This document shows positions 8,352-17,924 of a DNA stretch of 64,000 nt, one piece after another. The stretch is taken from positions 168,460-232,459 of the forward strand of contig JADKHK010000008.1 in NCBI GenBank assembly GCA_016721845.1, in the 5' to 3' direction. The DNA is from Lysobacterales bacterium (GTDB taxonomy: Bacteria; Pseudomonadota; Gammaproteobacteria; Xanthomonadales; Ahniellaceae). The position numbers were made by a program, and so were the translations under genes. The stretch's first letter is position 1. The number at the start of each line of letters is the position of its first letter. The notes beneath the pieces are model-generated. The model was not told the DNA's origin and made no database searches. It worked only from the letters and a program-made list of their open reading frames with translations.

Positions 8352-9269
8352 TCAACTCATACTCAACTCGCCCATCACTCGCGCCAATCCCTCGCTCCAA
8401 TCCGGCAGCGTGAGGCCGAAGGTGGATTGCAGTTTGGTGGTGTCGAGCACCGAAACGGCGGGGCGCTTGGCCTTGGTCGGGAATTCGGCGGTGGTGATCG
8501 CGGCGACTTCGGGCGCGCGTTCGATCAAGCCTGCGCGGTGGGCGTGGTCGATAATGCGGCTCGCGAAGCCGTGCCAGGTGGTGTGGCCGTTCGCGGTGAG
8601 ATGGTAGGTGCCGAAGCGGGCATCGTCGGCGCGCGCGCCGTGGAGCGCGTGCACGATCAGCGCCGTGGCTTCGGCGATCAGGCGCGCGGGTGTCGGTGTG
8701 CCGAACTGGTCGGCGACGACGGTCAGGCGATCGCGTTCGCGGGCGAGGCGCAGCATGGTGCGCAGGAAGTTGGCGCCGCGCGGGCCATAGACCCAGGCGG
8801 TGCGGAAAGTCAGATGTGCCGCGCCCGATTCGCGCAACGCGATTTCGCCGGCCAGCTTGCTGCGGCCGTAGGCGCCGAGCGGGCCGGTCGGGTCATTCTC
8901 GCGCCAAGAATTCAGCTCGACACCGTCGAAGACATAGTCGGTCGAGTAGTGCACGACGCGGGCGTCGATGCGTTTCGCCGCGGCACCGATCACGGCCAGT
9001 GCGTCGCCATTGATGCGCTGCGCGAGTTCGGGTTCGTCCTCGGCACGATCGACCGCCGTGTAGGCGGCGGCGTTGACGATCCAGCGTGGTCGCGTGGTCT
9101 CGATCAGGGTGCCCAGCGCATCGGCGTCGGCGAGATCGATGCGCTCGCAGTCGACGCCGCCCGGCAGCACGCCCTTGCGCGTGGTCGCCACGATCGGGCC
9201 AAGCGCGGCCAGCGCGCGATGCAGTTCGAAACCGACTTGGCCGTCGGCGCCGAGCAGCAGGATCGTCAC
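8352..9269 (-). CDS. rfbD: dTDP-4-dehydrorhamnose reductase
   Basis: The protein has 305 residues, the usual length for RmlD/RfbD. It is an SDR-extended fold: Rossmann GADGQVG at residues 7-13, NAAAYTAVDRAEDEPELA, YSTDYVFDG, and the catalytic Tyr-x3-Lys in YGRSK. It reduces dTDP-4-dehydro-L-rhamnose to dTDP-L-rhamnose with NAD(P)H, the last step of the pathway. It starts with GTG at 9269, overlapping the rfbC stop as GTGA. It is in the minus-strand operon rfbBACD and is followed 7 nt later by an unrecognised gene. Confidence 0.96.
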   Translation of the reverse strand: MTILLLGADGQVGFELHRALAALGPIVATTRKGVLPGGVDCERIDLADADALGTLIETTRPRWIVNAAAYTAVDRAEDEPELAQRINGDALAVIGAAAKRIDARVVHYSTDYVFDGVELNSWRENDPTGPLGAYGRSKLAGEIALRESGAAHLTFRTAWVYGPRGANFLRTMLRLARERDRLTVVADQFGTPTPARLIAEATALIVHALHGARADDARFGTYHLTANGHTTWHGFASRIIDHAHRAGLIERAPEVAAITTAEFPTKAKRPAVSVLDTTKLQSTFGLTLPDWSEGLARVMGELSMS

Positions 9270-9819
9270 GGCGAATACACCGGCAGGCGTGCCTCGGGAA
9301 TGTCGGCGAGGAACGGGGCCTTCAAGTCCTTGTCCGACAGTGCGGGTTCGGCGATCGGCCAGTCGATCGCCAGCGCGGCATCGTTCCAGCGCAGATTCGC
9401 ATCGGCGGCGCGGTCATACGGTGTGGTCACTAGGTAGTGGAACAACGCGTGTTCGCTGGTCACGACGAAGCCGTGCGCGAAGCCTTCCGGCACCCACATC
9501 TGGCGCTTGTTCTCGGCCGACAGCACGGCGGCGGTCCACCGCCCGAACGTCGGCGAGCCACGGCGGATATCGACGGCGACGTCGTACACCTCGCCCTCGA
9601 TCACGCTGACGAGTTTGCCCTGCGGATTCGGCCACTGGTAATGCAGACCGCGCAATACCCCGCGTGCAGATCGCGACATGTTGGTCTGCACGACATTGAA
9701 GTCGAGGCCGTGTTCGGCATAACGCGCGCGGTTCCAGCCCTCGAAGAAGAAGCCGCGACTGTCGCCGAAGACATCGGGTTCGATCAGCTTGACGCCTGGC
9801 AGCGTCGTGTCGATCACCC

Positions 9820-9823
<4 letters not shown>
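9266..9823 (-). CDS. rfbC: dTDP-4-dehydrorhamnose 3,5-epimerase
   Basis: The protein has 185 residues, with the cupin RmlC fold. Visible signatures are DSRGFFFEGWN, the catalytic His region RGVLRGLHYQ, GKLVSVIEGEVYDVAVDIR and VPEGFAHGFVV. It epimerises dTDP-4-dehydro-6-deoxyglucose at C3 and C5. The ATG at 9823 overlaps the rfbA stop (ATGA), and its own stop overlaps the rfbD start, so translation of rfbA, rfbC and rfbD is coupled. Confidence 0.96.
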
Positions 9824-10698
<875 letters not shown>

Positions 10699-10711
10699 GG
10701 TCGTTCCTTGG

Positions 10712-11767
10712 TTATGCGCTGCCGAGGCGTTCGCCGCGGTAGCTGCCGTCGAGGACGCGACCGCACCAGGCCTGGTGGGCGAGGTACCAGTCGACGGTCC
10801 TGGCGATGCCGGATTCGAAGGTTTCGGTCGGGGTCCAGCCGAGTTCGCCGCGGATCTTGCCGGCGTCGATGGCGTAACGACGGTCGTGGCCGGGGCGGTC
10901 GCGGACGTAGGTGATCAGGTCGGTGCGTGTCGTGCCGTTCGGGCGCGGGCGGCGCTCGTCGACGAGCCGGATGATCGTGTTCACGACGTCGATGTTCATC
11001 ATCTCGGCATTGCCGCCGACGTTGTAGACCTCGCCGACACGGCCGCGCTCAAGCACGGTGCGGATGGCACGACAGTGGTCGAGCACATACAGCCAGTCGC
11101 GCACGTTCTTGCCGTCGCCGTAGACCGGCAGCGGCTGGTCCATCAGCGCCTTCTGGATCATCAGCGGCACGAGCTTTTCCGGGAACTGGTAGGGCCCGTA
11201 GTTGTTCGAGCAATTCGTGGTCAATACCGGCAGGCCGTAGGTGTGATGCCAGGCCCGGACCAGATGATCGCTCGCGGCCTTGCTGGCCGAATACGGCGAG
11301 TTCGGGGCGTACGGCGTGTCTTCGCGGAAGGCGCCGGTATCGCCGAGCGAGCCGTAGACCTCGTCAGTCGAGACATGCAGGAAGCGGAAGGCCGACTTCT
11401 CCGGCTCGGGCAGTTCGCGCCAGTAGCCGAGCGTCGCCTGCAGCAGGTTCATGGTGCCGACGACATTGGTCTGAATGAAGGTGCCGGGGCCGTCGATCGA
11501 GCGGTCGACATGGCTTTCGGCCGCGAAGTTGACGACGGCACTCGGCTGGTACTGCTTCAGCAGCTGCGCGACGAGGTCGCGATCGCCGATGTCGCCCTGC
11601 ACGAACTTGTGGTGCGGGCTGCGTTCCAGCGACGCCAGGGTGTCGAGGTTGCCGGCATAGGTCAGTGCATCGAGGTTGATGATGCGGTGTTCACCGCCGC
11701 CGACCAGGTCCAGCACGAAATTGCCGCCGATGAAGCCGGCGCCGCCGGTAACAAGAAGTGTCTGCAT
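10712..11767 (-). CDS. rfbB: dTDP-glucose 4,6-dehydratase
   Basis: The protein has 351 residues from ATG 11767 (MQTLLVTGGAGFIGG). The longer open frame to 11911 was rejected because its first 48 residues do not match the family and run into the divergent AraC gene. Motifs: NAD-binding GGAGFIG at residues 8-14, FAAESHVDRS, catalytic STDEVYG, YSASKAASDH with the Tyr-x3-Lys pair, NNYGPYQFPEK and YVRDRPGHDRRYAID. It converts dTDP-glucose to dTDP-4-dehydro-6-deoxyglucose. It is the first gene of the rfbBACD operon. The promoter should lie in the 70-bp gap shared with the divergent regulator. Confidence 0.96.
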   Translation of the reverse strand: MQTLLVTGGAGFIGGNFVLDLVGGGEHRIINLDALTYAGNLDTLASLERSPHHKFVQGDIGDRDLVAQLLKQYQPSAVVNFAAESHVDRSIDGPGTFIQTNVVGTMNLLQATLGYWRELPEPEKSAFRFLHVSTDEVYGSLGDTGAFREDTPYAPNSPYSASKAASDHLVRAWHHTYGLPVLTTNCSNNYGPYQFPEKLVPLMIQKALMDQPLPVYGDGKNVRDWLYVLDHCRAIRTVLERGRVGEVYNVGGNAEMMNIDVVNTIIRLVDERRPRPNGTTRTDLITYVRDRPGHDRRYAIDAGKIRGELGWTPTETFESGIARTVDWYLAHQAWCGRVLDGSYRGERLGSA

Positions 11768-11837
11768 GAATCCGGAGTCCTTGGACAGGACGCCATCATA
11801 CCGGGACACTGTGGACGACTTGGCTCGGGACGGTGAC

Positions 11838-12872
11838 ATGACGGTGGTACTGGCAGCGTTGGCAGGGTTCTCGATCGGGATGGCCGGTCTGCTGGCCGTG
11901 GCGATGGGCACGGCCTATCGGGATCTTCCGCTGTCCTGGACCGCTCGCTTCGGCGGTGGGGTGATGCTCGCGGGTCTGGCGCACACCTCCTGGCACCATA
12001 TCGGGTTCGCGGCTCTGGTCGATGCGGCGCCCGCGCCGATCTATGGTTGGGGGCTCTTCCTGCAATCGCTCGGTTTCTATCTGCTGCTGCGCGGGCTGCT
12101 GCAACCGGCTGGCCTGCCGCATCGGCTGGATGGGCTGCTGGTGGCCGCCGTGCTCGGCCTGGCCGAATTGACCCCGCCGACCCTGGCCATCCCGGTGTCG
12201 TTGGCGTTGGGGACGGGTTTTGCCCTGCATCTTGCTGCGCTGCTGTATCGCTTGCGGACCACCCGCAGGTGGTTCCGGGTCGAACTTCCAGTGGTCGGTT
12301 TGTTCGCGCTGATGGGGCTGATCGTGGCGGTGACCGGCTGGCTGACGCCAGGCACGATCGGCTGGCCGCAGTTCGCGCTGGTGTATTCGCTCCAGATCGC
12401 CGCGGCCTTCCTGCTCGTCGGCTGGTTGCTGTTGGCGGTACCGGACCTGGCGAACAAGACCCAGGAAGCGGTGGCGGTCAGTTATGCGCAATCGAGTCTC
12501 GGTCGGGTCGATGTCGATGCGGCTTCCGAACGGTTGCGGCAATTGTTCGAGCATGAACGGGTCTACCGCGACGAGGCCCTGAGCCTGTCCAAGGTCGCCG
12601 CCCTGGTCGAGCTGAGCGCGCACCAGCTGTCGGAACTGCTCAATGCCCGGTTTGGCCTCGGCTTTTCCCGCTATGTGCGCCAGTACCGCGTCGCGGCCGC
12701 GCGGCGCATGCTGGTCGAGGAACCGCGCGCCTCGGTGCTGTCGGTCGGCCTGTCGGTCGGGTTCGGTTCGCAATCGACCTTCTACGTCGCCTTCAAGGAC
12801 GAGGTCGGCGTGGTCCCGGGCGAATATCGGCGGCGACAACTCGGTCCGGATGCATCATCTGTTCCGGAATGA
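11838..12872 (+). CDS. Membrane-anchored AraC-family transcriptional regulator
   Basis: The protein has 344 residues from ATG 11838 (MTVVLAALAGFSIGMAG). The open frame begins at 11676, but the upstream part is antisense to rfbB. Residues 1-205 contain about six or seven hydrophobic helices (for example GFYLLLRGLL, LPVVGLFALMGLIVAVTGWL, IAAAFLLVGWLLLAV). Residues 235-335 form a classic HTH_18/AraC DNA-binding domain (LSLSKVAALVELSAHQLSELLNARFG; RMLVEEPRASVLSVGLSVGFGSQSTFYVAFK). Such regulators sense a membrane or periplasmic signal directly. The likely target is the small membrane protein gene 69 nt downstream or the divergent rfb operon; this is inference. Confidence 0.88.
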   Translation: MTVVLAALAGFSIGMAGLLAVAMGTAYRDLPLSWTARFGGGVMLAGLAHTSWHHIGFAALVDAAPAPIYGWGLFLQSLGFYLLLRGLLQPAGLPHRLDGLLVAAVLGLAELTPPTLAIPVSLALGTGFALHLAALLYRLRTTRRWFRVELPVVGLFALMGLIVAVTGWLTPGTIGWPQFALVYSLQIAAAFLLVGWLLLAVPDLANKTQEAVAVSYAQSSLGRVDVDAASERLRQLFEHERVYRDEALSLSKVAALVELSAHQLSELLNARFGLGFSRYVRQYRVAAARRMLVEEPRASVLSVGLSVGFGSQSTFYVAFKDEVGVVPGEYRRRQLGPDASSVPE

Positions 12873-12941
12873 TCGTTTCGGACGACGCCTGGCGTCGCGG
12901 CCGCGCATGCTGACCTCCGGTTCATCCAACGGAGTACTGCC

Positions 12942-13388
12942 ATGCTGTCGATTACCGATTCTTCTGCTATCCACCTGGCCTATGCCTGCTATCTGGCCAT
13001 CTCGGTCGCGCTGACCATCTGGGTGGCGCGGGCGCTGTCCAGCACCGGCGAAACCTTCCTGATCCGCTGCTTCGGCCAGGACCAGGAGCTGGCGCGTTCC
13101 ACCAACCATCTGCTGGTCATCGGTTTCTACCTGGTCAACCTCGGCTTCATCTGTTATCGCCTCGGCTTCTGGACACCCGGCGAGCGGGACATCGCCGCTG
13201 AAGTCACGTCGCGGGTCGGCGTCACCCTGCTGGTGCTCGGCGCCATGCACTTCTTCAACATGGTGATGATCGCGCGCATGGGTCGCACCGTCAGTGCCTG
13301 GCTCGCCGAACAGGCCCCGACGTCGGAACTGCCCGATTCGCTGGACTCGGCAGGACCGCGCATGCCGCCGCCCTTGCCCCGCCGCTGA
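12942..13388 (+). CDS. Small inner-membrane protein, unknown family
   Basis: The protein has 148 residues starting MLSITDSSAIHLAYACYLAIS, with GGAG about 9 nt upstream. It has three clear hydrophobic helices (about 12-33, 57-78 and 91-111). A cytosolic-looking loop, RALSSTGETFLIRCFGQDQELARSTNHLLV, lies between the first two. The C-terminal tail is Pro/Ser rich (LPDSLDSAGPRMPPPLPRR). I do not recognise the family. Position directly after the AraC regulator makes it a candidate regulated partner. Confidence 0.7.
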   Translation: MLSITDSSAIHLAYACYLAISVALTIWVARALSSTGETFLIRCFGQDQELARSTNHLLVIGFYLVNLGFICYRLGFWTPGERDIAAEVTSRVGVTLLVLGAMHFFNMVMIARMGRTVSAWLAEQAPTSELPDSLDSAGPRMPPPLPRR

Positions 13389-13398
13389 ACCCAAACGA

Positions 13399-13422
13399 AG
13401 CGCCCTCCATCCGGAGGGCGCT
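13399..13422. terminator. Hairpin between convergent genes
   Basis: A perfect 10-bp stem AGCGCCCTCC / GGAGGGCGCT with a 4-nt ATCC loop sits between the stop of the small membrane protein and the 3' end of ssb on the other strand. No T tract follows on either strand, so it may be a weak bidirectional terminator or an mRNA end stabiliser. Confidence 0.6.
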
Positions 13423-13446
13423 GGGGCTTGCGTCGATAGGCAGGTT

Positions 13447-13971
13447 TTAGAACGGAATTTCGTCGTCGTCGAAGGGCGTATTGCTCGGCTGCGGCGCTGC
13501 TGGGCGGCTGCTGCCACCGCCGCCGCCGCGATCCGACCCGCCGTAATTGCCGCCACCGCCACCGCCACCGCTGCGCGGGGCGTTGCTGCGTTCCGGGCGT
13601 TCGCTGCGGGAGCCGCCGCCTTCGCCGGCGCCCGGCTTGCCGCCAAGCATCTGCATCTCGTTGGCGATGATGTCGGTGCTGAAGCGCTCGATGCCTTCCT
13701 TGTCGGTGTACTTGTCGGTGCGCAACGACCCTTCGACGTAGACCTGGCTGCCCTTGCGCAGGTATTCACCGGCGATTTCGGCCAGCTTGCCGAAGAACTT
13801 GATGCGGTGCCATTCGGTCCGTTCCTGTTTCTCGCCGGTCTGCTTGTCGTTCCACGACTCGGACGTGGCGATGCGGATCGACGTGATCGCGCCGCCACTC
13901 TGGGTGTATCGGGTTTCGGGATCGGCGCCGAGATTGCCGACCAGGATGACTTTGTTGACGCCGCGGGACAT
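13447..13971 (-). CDS. ssb: Single-stranded DNA-binding protein
   Basis: The protein has 174 residues from ATG 13971 (MSRGVNKVILVGNLGADPE), the family-typical start; the extra 41 codons upstream are not conserved in the family. The OB-fold domain covers about 1-108 (RYTQSGGAITSIRIATSE, WHRIKFFGKLAEIAGEYLRKGSQVYVEGSL). It is followed by a Gly/Ser/Arg-rich flexible linker with long glycine runs (about 118-160) and the acidic tip DDDEIPF that recruits partner proteins. It forms tetramers that coat single-stranded DNA in replication and repair. It is divergent from ispB. Confidence 0.97.
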   Translation of the reverse strand: MSRGVNKVILVGNLGADPETRYTQSGGAITSIRIATSESWNDKQTGEKQERTEWHRIKFFGKLAEIAGEYLRKGSQVYVEGSLRTDKYTDKEGIERFSTDIIANEMQMLGGKPGAGEGGGSRSERPERSNAPRSGGGGGGGNYGGSDRGGGGGSSRPAAPQPSNTPFDDDEIPF

Positions 13972-14107
13972 GGAAACTCCTTGAATCGAAACGGGCGAGG
14001 GCGGGAGCGCCTTCGAGGACCGGCATCTTCGCGCATCGTGCCGGCGGACGAAAGCCGGCGCCGTCGCAAATGCCGTTGCGAAATGTCGGATCAACGGGGC
14101 GTCAGCC

Positions 14108-14113
14108 TATAAT
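14108..14113 (+). promoter_or_regulatory. Candidate -10 element of the ispB promoter
   Basis: TATAAT, a perfect sigma-70 -10 consensus, lies 30 nt before the ispB start. No good -35 box sits at the usual 16-18 bp; the nearest TTGCGA is 26 bp away. This is therefore a probable but incomplete promoter, in the space shared with divergent ssb. Confidence 0.5.
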
Positions 14114-14142
14114 CGACGAGTCTCAGATCCTGCGAGTTGTCC

Positions 14143-15150
14143 GTGTCTGCCATCGCGTCCGCCGCGTCCCCGCTGTTGCCTGTCCGCTTTGACGAAGTCC
14201 GTGCCCACGCCGAGCCCGGCATGGCCGAGGTCGATCGCCTCATCCGGCGCCGGCTCGGTTCGGACGTGATGCTGGTGAACCAGGTCGCCGAACACATCGT
14301 CAGTGGGGGCGGCAAGCGCCTGCGGCCGATGCTGGTGCTGCTGGCGGCCGAAGCGGCGGGTTATCGCGGCACGCAGCACTTCCAGGCGGCGGCGGTGATC
14401 GAATTCATCCACACCGCGACCTTGCTGCACGACGACGTCGTCGACGAGTCCGACTTGCGCCGTGGCCGCCGCACCGCAAACGCGGTGTTCGGCAATGCCG
14501 CCAGCGTGCTGGTCGGCGACTACCTGTATTCGCGCGCCTTCCAGCTGATGGTCGAACTCGAGCGCATGCGCATCATGCAGGTGATGGCCGACACCACCAA
14601 CCAGATTGCCGAAGGCGAAGTGCTGCAGTTGATGCACATCGGCAATCCGGACACCGACGAGGCCGCGTATCTGCGCGTGATCGAGCGCAAGACCGCGGTG
14701 CTGTTCGCGGCGGCGTGCCGTGTCGGCGCGATCCTTGCCGACGCGCCGAAAGTCGTTGAAGACGCGCTCGCCGATTACGGCATGGCGCTCGGCATGGCCT
14801 TCCAGATCGCCGATGACGTGCTCGACTACGTGTCGGATGCCGACACGATGGGCAAGAACGTGGGCGACGATCTCGCCGAAGGCAAGCCGACGCTGCCGTT
14901 GATCCACGCGCTCCAGCATGCCGATGCGGAATCGGCGCAGACCATTCGCCGCGTCATCGAAACCGGTGGCCTCGATTCGCTCGACCGAGTCATCGGCGCG
15001 ATCCGCGACAGCGGTGCGATCGACTACAGCGTCGCGCGCGCGCAAGGCTATGCCGATGCGGCGCATCGCGCGTTGAACGCTTTGCCGGACAGCGTCGCGC
15101 GCGCAAGTCTGGACACGCTCGCGCGCTATGCGATTTGCCGCGATCACTGA
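14143..15150 (+). CDS. ispB: Octaprenyl (polyprenyl) diphosphate synthase
   Basis: The protein has 335 residues from GTG 14143; a TTG two codons earlier is also possible. This trans-prenyltransferase has the first Asp-rich motif in LLHDDVVDESDLRRG (DDxxD, about residues 95-99), the second in FQIADDVLDYVSD, the GGGKRLRPM substrate loop near 55-63, and KPTLPLIHAL. It elongates farnesyl diphosphate with isopentenyl diphosphate to make the ubiquinone side chain. Length and order match IspB. In many gammaproteobacteria ispB is divergent from rplU-rpmA; here it is divergent from ssb. Confidence 0.93.
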   Translation: MSAIASAASPLLPVRFDEVRAHAEPGMAEVDRLIRRRLGSDVMLVNQVAEHIVSGGGKRLRPMLVLLAAEAAGYRGTQHFQAAAVIEFIHTATLLHDDVVDESDLRRGRRTANAVFGNAASVLVGDYLYSRAFQLMVELERMRIMQVMADTTNQIAEGEVLQLMHIGNPDTDEAAYLRVIERKTAVLFAAACRVGAILADAPKVVEDALADYGMALGMAFQIADDVLDYVSDADTMGKNVGDDLAEGKPTLPLIHALQHADAESAQTIRRVIETGGLDSLDRVIGAIRDSGAIDYSVARAQGYADAAHRALNALPDSVARASLDTLARYAICRDH

Positions 15151-15223
15151 ATCGCGCCATCATCCGCAGCAATGGCGTGTCCCGGAATGCCGGGCCATTC
15201 TCGACGTCCGAGAGGCGGGATAG

Positions 15224-15880
15224 ATGGATCTTGAAGCGCACGATCAGGCTCCGGAATTGCGCGGACTGGTGTTCGTGGTCGACGACGATCCAGGCATGCG
15301 CTCGGCATTGACCCGGCTGTTCATCTCCGCCGGGGCAAAGGTGTCGTCCTTCGATTCCGGCCAGCAGCTGCTTGCGGAAGAACGCCTCGATGAAGTCGAC
15401 TGCATCGTGCTCGACCTCAGGATGCCGCAGATGAGTGGCCTGCAAGTGCAGGCGGCGCTGAACGATCGCCAATGCCGCGCGCCGACGCTGTTCCTGACCG
15501 GTGCCGCCGATGTGCCCGCCGCCGTGTCGGCGATGCAGGGCGGCGCATTCGACTTCATCGAGAAGCCTTTCGACAACACCCATCTGCTCGCCCGCGTTCG
15601 CTCCGCCATCCAGCACGGCATCCAGCAACGCCATCCGGCGAAGTCTCAACAGGCCACAGAGCTGGCCGATTTCCGGCGCAGGTTGTCGTTGCTGACGCCG
15701 CGCGAACAACAAGTGCTGACGCAGGTCGTCACCGGACAGACCAGCAAGCAGATCGCGCGTACGCTCGGGGCCAGTCATCGCACGATCGAAATCCATCGTG
15801 CGCACGTGATGGAGAAGCTTGCGGCCGCGACACTGGCGGACCTCGTCCGCATGCATATCCTGTCGAGCGCAGCCAACTAG
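15224..15880 (+). CDS. FixJ/NarL-type response regulator (REC-LuxR HTH)
   Basis: The protein has 218 residues. The receiver domain, about 13-130, has the acidic pair VVDDDP, phospho-acceptor Asp in CIVLDLRMPQMSG (about residue 65), the Thr in FLTGAADV and the Lys in FIEKPF. The C-terminal LuxR-type HTH, about 150-212, reads LTPREQQVLTQVVTGQTSKQIARTLGASHRTIEIHRAHVMEKL. The REC subclass (RMPxMSGLxxQ, AFDFIEKPF) is that of FixJ/TodT/StyR regulators. No kinase gene directly precedes it; the PAS histidine kinase 134 nt downstream is the obvious candidate partner. Confidence 0.92.
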   Translation: MDLEAHDQAPELRGLVFVVDDDPGMRSALTRLFISAGAKVSSFDSGQQLLAEERLDEVDCIVLDLRMPQMSGLQVQAALNDRQCRAPTLFLTGAADVPAAVSAMQGGAFDFIEKPFDNTHLLARVRSAIQHGIQQRHPAKSQQATELADFRRRLSLLTPREQQVLTQVVTGQTSKQIARTLGASHRTIEIHRAHVMEKLAAATLADLVRMHILSSAAN

Positions 15881-16013
15881 CGGGCAAGCCCGGCGCATAG
15901 GTATCCGTGCGTATGGAAGCGTGATCGTGCAGCGCCTAGGCTGTGCTCATGGACAATCGTTCTTCGTCGAAATTCGTCGATGCAGGAGTGATGTCAGCCG
16001 CCGGGAGCTTGCC

Positions 16014-17342
16014 ATGCCGATCGTCTCACTCGACACTTCATCCGCGGACGCCGGCGTCAGCGAGCGTCGTTCCAACGGTTCGTTTGCTCCGCCCGGAGGG
16101 TCAGCTGTGTCGATCGAGCCGTTGCTGCGCACCGCACTGAAAGATTTCCCCGGCGGCGTCTGGCTGCTGGATCCCGATGGACAGATCGTGGTCCGCAATA
16201 CCATTGCGAAGGATCTGGAGTTGCGACGCTGGCGGGTCGGCGAGCGCATCGCGACGATGTGGGAGGCGGTTTTCGATCCGCGGCTTCAGGCGAAATTGCG
16301 CGAGTGGGGGCGCTATTGTGCCGAATTCGAACTGGTGACCGACAGCGTCGAAATCGCGCTGGTCAGTCGCGTCGAACTCCAGCTCGCCCTGGTCGAGGAC
16401 GCCGATGGCGCGCTGCTCGGCATGTCGATCCACTCGCGCGACACCAGCCGCGAATGGTCGCGTGAACAGGCGCTCCAGGATCGTCATGTCGAGCTCGAGC
16501 ACGCCTACAGCCAACTGAAGCAGGCGCAACTGCAACTGCTGCAATCCGAGAAAATGGCGTCGATCGGCCAGCTTGCCGCGGGTGTCGCGCATGAAATCAA
16601 CAATCCGATCGGCTACGTGCATTCCAACCTCGGCACCCTCAAGGGATATGTGCAGAGCCTGTTGTCACTGATCGATGTCTACGAGCGAACGGGTACCTCG
16701 TCGCCGCAAGTGGCCGAACTGCGCGGTCGGGTCGATTTCGAATACCTGAAGGGCGATCTGCCGCAGCTGGTCGAGGAAAGCCGCGAGGGCATCTCGCGCG
16801 TCCGCAAGATCGTCGGTGACCTGCGCAACTTCTCGCATGCCGGCCAGATCGCGAGCGAAGAATGGATCATGGCCGATATCCATCACGGCCTGGAAAGCAC
16901 GCTCAACATCGTCTGGAACGAGCTGAAATACAAGGTGGAACTGACCCGGGACTATGCCGATCTGCCCTTGATCGAATGCATGCCCGCGCAATTGAATCAG
17001 GTCTTCATGAATCTCTTGATCAATGCCGGTCAATCGATTCGCGAGCAAGGACGGATCGTCCTTGGCACTCGCATGGTCAACGACAACGAGATCGAAGTCT
17101 CCGTGGCCGACAGTGGCGAGGGCATCGCGCCGGAGCACCTGCAGCGCATCTTCGATCCGTTCTTCACCACCAAGCCGGTCGGTGCCGGTACCGGGCTTGG
17201 CCTGTCGCTCTCCTACGGCATCATCCAGAAGCACAATGGAAGCATTCGCGCCGAGAGCAAGCTCGGCGCTGGAACGACCTTCATCGTGCGCCTGCCCGTT
17301 CAGCAGCCCGTTCGTGAACCCATCCAGGGAGTCGTGTCGTGA
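16014..17342 (+). CDS. PAS-domain sensor histidine kinase
   Basis: The protein has 442 residues from ATG 16014 (MPIVSLDTSS), chosen for GGGAG 7 nt upstream. It is soluble, with no transmembrane segments. A PAS-like sensor covers about 36-145 (GGVWLLDPDGQIVVRNTIAKDLELRRW). A short coiled coil 155-182 follows (QLKQAQLQLLQSEKMASIGQL), then the dimerisation domain with phospho-acceptor His193 in GVAHEINNPIGYVHSN. The ATPase domain is about 300-430 with N box NQVFMNLLINAG, G1 DSGEGI and G2 GTGLGLSLSYGI. The stop overlaps the next response regulator start (GTGA), so the two are made together. Confidence 0.93.
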   Translation: MPIVSLDTSSADAGVSERRSNGSFAPPGGSAVSIEPLLRTALKDFPGGVWLLDPDGQIVVRNTIAKDLELRRWRVGERIATMWEAVFDPRLQAKLREWGRYCAEFELVTDSVEIALVSRVELQLALVEDADGALLGMSIHSRDTSREWSREQALQDRHVELEHAYSQLKQAQLQLLQSEKMASIGQLAAGVAHEINNPIGYVHSNLGTLKGYVQSLLSLIDVYERTGTSSPQVAELRGRVDFEYLKGDLPQLVEESREGISRVRKIVGDLRNFSHAGQIASEEWIMADIHHGLESTLNIVWNELKYKVELTRDYADLPLIECMPAQLNQVFMNLLINAGQSIREQGRIVLGTRMVNDNEIEVSVADSGEGIAPEHLQRIFDPFFTTKPVGAGTGLGLSLSYGIIQKHNGSIRAESKLGAGTTFIVRLPVQQPVREPIQGVVS

Positions 17343-17896
17343 CCAGAATTCTTCTCGTTGACGATGAGCCGAACATTCTCAGCAGCCTGCGTCGTGTCAT
17401 CAATGCCATGCCGTGGTCCGCAGTTGGCGAAACGCCGACCGTCGACACGTTCAATTCACCCGTGGCCGCGCTCGAGCGCGCAAACGAAATGGCATTCGAC
17501 CTGGTGATTTCGGACTACCGCATGCCGGAGATGGACGGCGTCAGCTTCCTCGAACGCCTCGTGCAGATTCAGCCCAGCGTCGCGAGGATCATCCTCAGCG
17601 GCTACGCCGATCTGCAGGCGCTGGTGGATGCGATCAACAAGGTCCAGATCTTCCGGTTCGTGTCGAAACCGTGGAACGACTTCGAACTGACCACGTCGAT
17701 CGTCCAGGCCATCGAACAACGTCGCCTGATTGTCGAAAACCAGCGACTCGCCGATCAGTTGCGCGTGAAGCAAGGTCAGTTGAGCCGGCATGAACTCGAA
17801 TTGCGTCGCCTCGAATCCGAATATCCCGGACTGACGCGGATCAAGCGCGGCTCGGACGGATCGATCGATCTCGGCATCGATTTCGACCAGGCCTGA
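17339..17896 (+). CDS. Response regulator (REC domain with C-terminal coiled coil)
   Basis: The protein has 185 residues from GTG 17339, coupled to the histidine kinase. The receiver domain, residues 1-125, has LLVDDEP, acceptor Asp in LVISDYRMPEMDG, LSGYADLQ and the FRFVSKPWNDFEL ending typical of HupR/RpfG-like receivers. Residues 130-165 look helical and charged (QRRLIVENQRLADQLRVKQGQL...). No DNA-binding or enzymatic output domain is present, so it probably relays the signal to another protein. A cognate pair with the upstream kinase is very likely. Confidence 0.9.
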   Translation: MTRILLVDDEPNILSSLRRVINAMPWSAVGETPTVDTFNSPVAALERANEMAFDLVISDYRMPEMDGVSFLERLVQIQPSVARIILSGYADLQALVDAINKVQIFRFVSKPWNDFELTTSIVQAIEQRRLIVENQRLADQLRVKQGQLSRHELELRRLESEYPGLTRIKRGSDGSIDLGIDFDQA

Positions 17897-17924
17897 CCTT
17901 GCCGGTGCATCGCCGGCGGCGAGG

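Noticed and set aside
13520..13620. Tandem-looking CCGCCACCGCC repeats
   Set aside because: They encode the Gly-rich linker of SSB and are not an independent repeat element.
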